A stretch of 32,425 nucleotides of DNA from Pseudonocardia nigra (GTDB lineage Bacteria > Actinomycetota > Actinomycetes > Mycobacteriales > Pseudonocardiaceae), in the NCBI RefSeq assembly GCF_019396355.1, contig NZ_JAHKRK010000066.1, forward strand, positions 1 to 32,425, in the 5' to 3' direction. The notes beneath the pieces are model-generated. The model was not told the origin of the DNA. It saw nothing but the letters and a program-made list of their open reading frames with translations, and did no database searches. The stretch's first letter is position 1, and every line of letters starts with the position of its first letter. Shown here in pieces: positions 32,318-32,425 of this stretch. The position numbers and the translations under genes were made by a program.

Positions 32318-32393
32318 GGCAACCGCCCCCACTCCTCGTCCGGCGGAATGCCGCCCCGGCGAACACTGAAGCGGCGGTCGTCATCCGACTCGC

Positions 32394-32420
32394 CCGCCGG
32401 TGTACGGCCGTTACCGGCGG
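32394..32420. repeat. 8-bp inverted repeat upstream of the DUF4097 lipoprotein
   Basis: CCGCCGGT (32394-32401) and ACCGGCGG (32413-32420) form a perfect dyad with an 11-nt spacer, 77-103 bp upstream of the lipoprotein start and at the window edge. It could be an operator for that gene or a terminator of a gene beyond the window. The rest of 32318-32425 shows no clear promoter. Confidence 0.3.
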
Positions 32421-32425
32421 CCGCC

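Noticed and set aside
1..32425. tRNA, rRNA, riboswitch or CRISPR features
   Set aside because: Nothing resembling a tRNA cloverleaf, rRNA core, known riboswitch core or repeat-spacer array was seen on either strand by eye.

Overview
This is a very GC-rich window, probably from an actinobacterium. A member of the Pseudonocardiaceae would fit, but no taxonomic marker gene is present, so that placement is inference. GTG and TTG starts are frequent, many genes overlap by 1-11 nt, and several genes seem to lack a leader with a ribosome binding site.

Almost the whole window is one exopolysaccharide or capsule locus of the Wzx/Wzy type. The left edge holds the end of a transposase gene. Next comes a regulatory block on the + strand: an archaeal/ER-type (SipW-like) signal peptidase, a sensor histidine kinase and a NarL/LuxR-type response regulator, preceded by a tandem pair of dyads that could be the regulator's operator. 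A CelD/FemAB-like acyltransferase (3326-4435) follows. It converges on a five-gene minus-strand operon (9408 to 4415): RraA-like protein, CphA-like ATP-grasp ligase, second ATP-grasp ligase, DUF1932-type dehydrogenase and NodB-type deacetylase. I do not recognise this operon as a described pathway, and it is the best candidate here for something new.

Divergent from that operon are a UDP-sugar epimerase and a GT4 glycosyltransferase (9554-11724). A long minus-strand block (23898 to 11739) then carries, in transcription order, a Wzx flippase, a GT4 enzyme, an acyl carrier protein, an adenylate-forming ligase, a GNAT acyltransferase, a GT2 enzyme, a GT4 enzyme, a Wzz-like protein, a Wzy polymerase with a second Wzz-like domain fused to its C-terminus, and a SAM methyltransferase.

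On the + strand to the right are two tandem paralogous lipoproteins of unknown function, a second NodB deacetylase, a second CelD-like acyltransferase broken by a one-base frameshift, the initiating polyprenyl-phosphate sugar phosphotransferase, and an HTTM-like multi-pass membrane protein. The window closes with a convergent DUF4097-type repeat lipoprotein.

Inferred working model: the phosphotransferase loads the first sugar on undecaprenyl phosphate. The GT2 and GT4 enzymes extend the repeat unit. The epimerase, methyltransferase, acyltransferases, ACP/ligase module and ATP-grasp operon make or attach unusual sugar decorations. Wzx flips the unit, the Wzy-Wzz fusion and the separate Wzz polymerise it and set chain length, and the deacetylases and lipoproteins act on the exported polymer. 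No BY-kinase, outer-membrane Wza, tRNA, rRNA or CRISPR array was seen.
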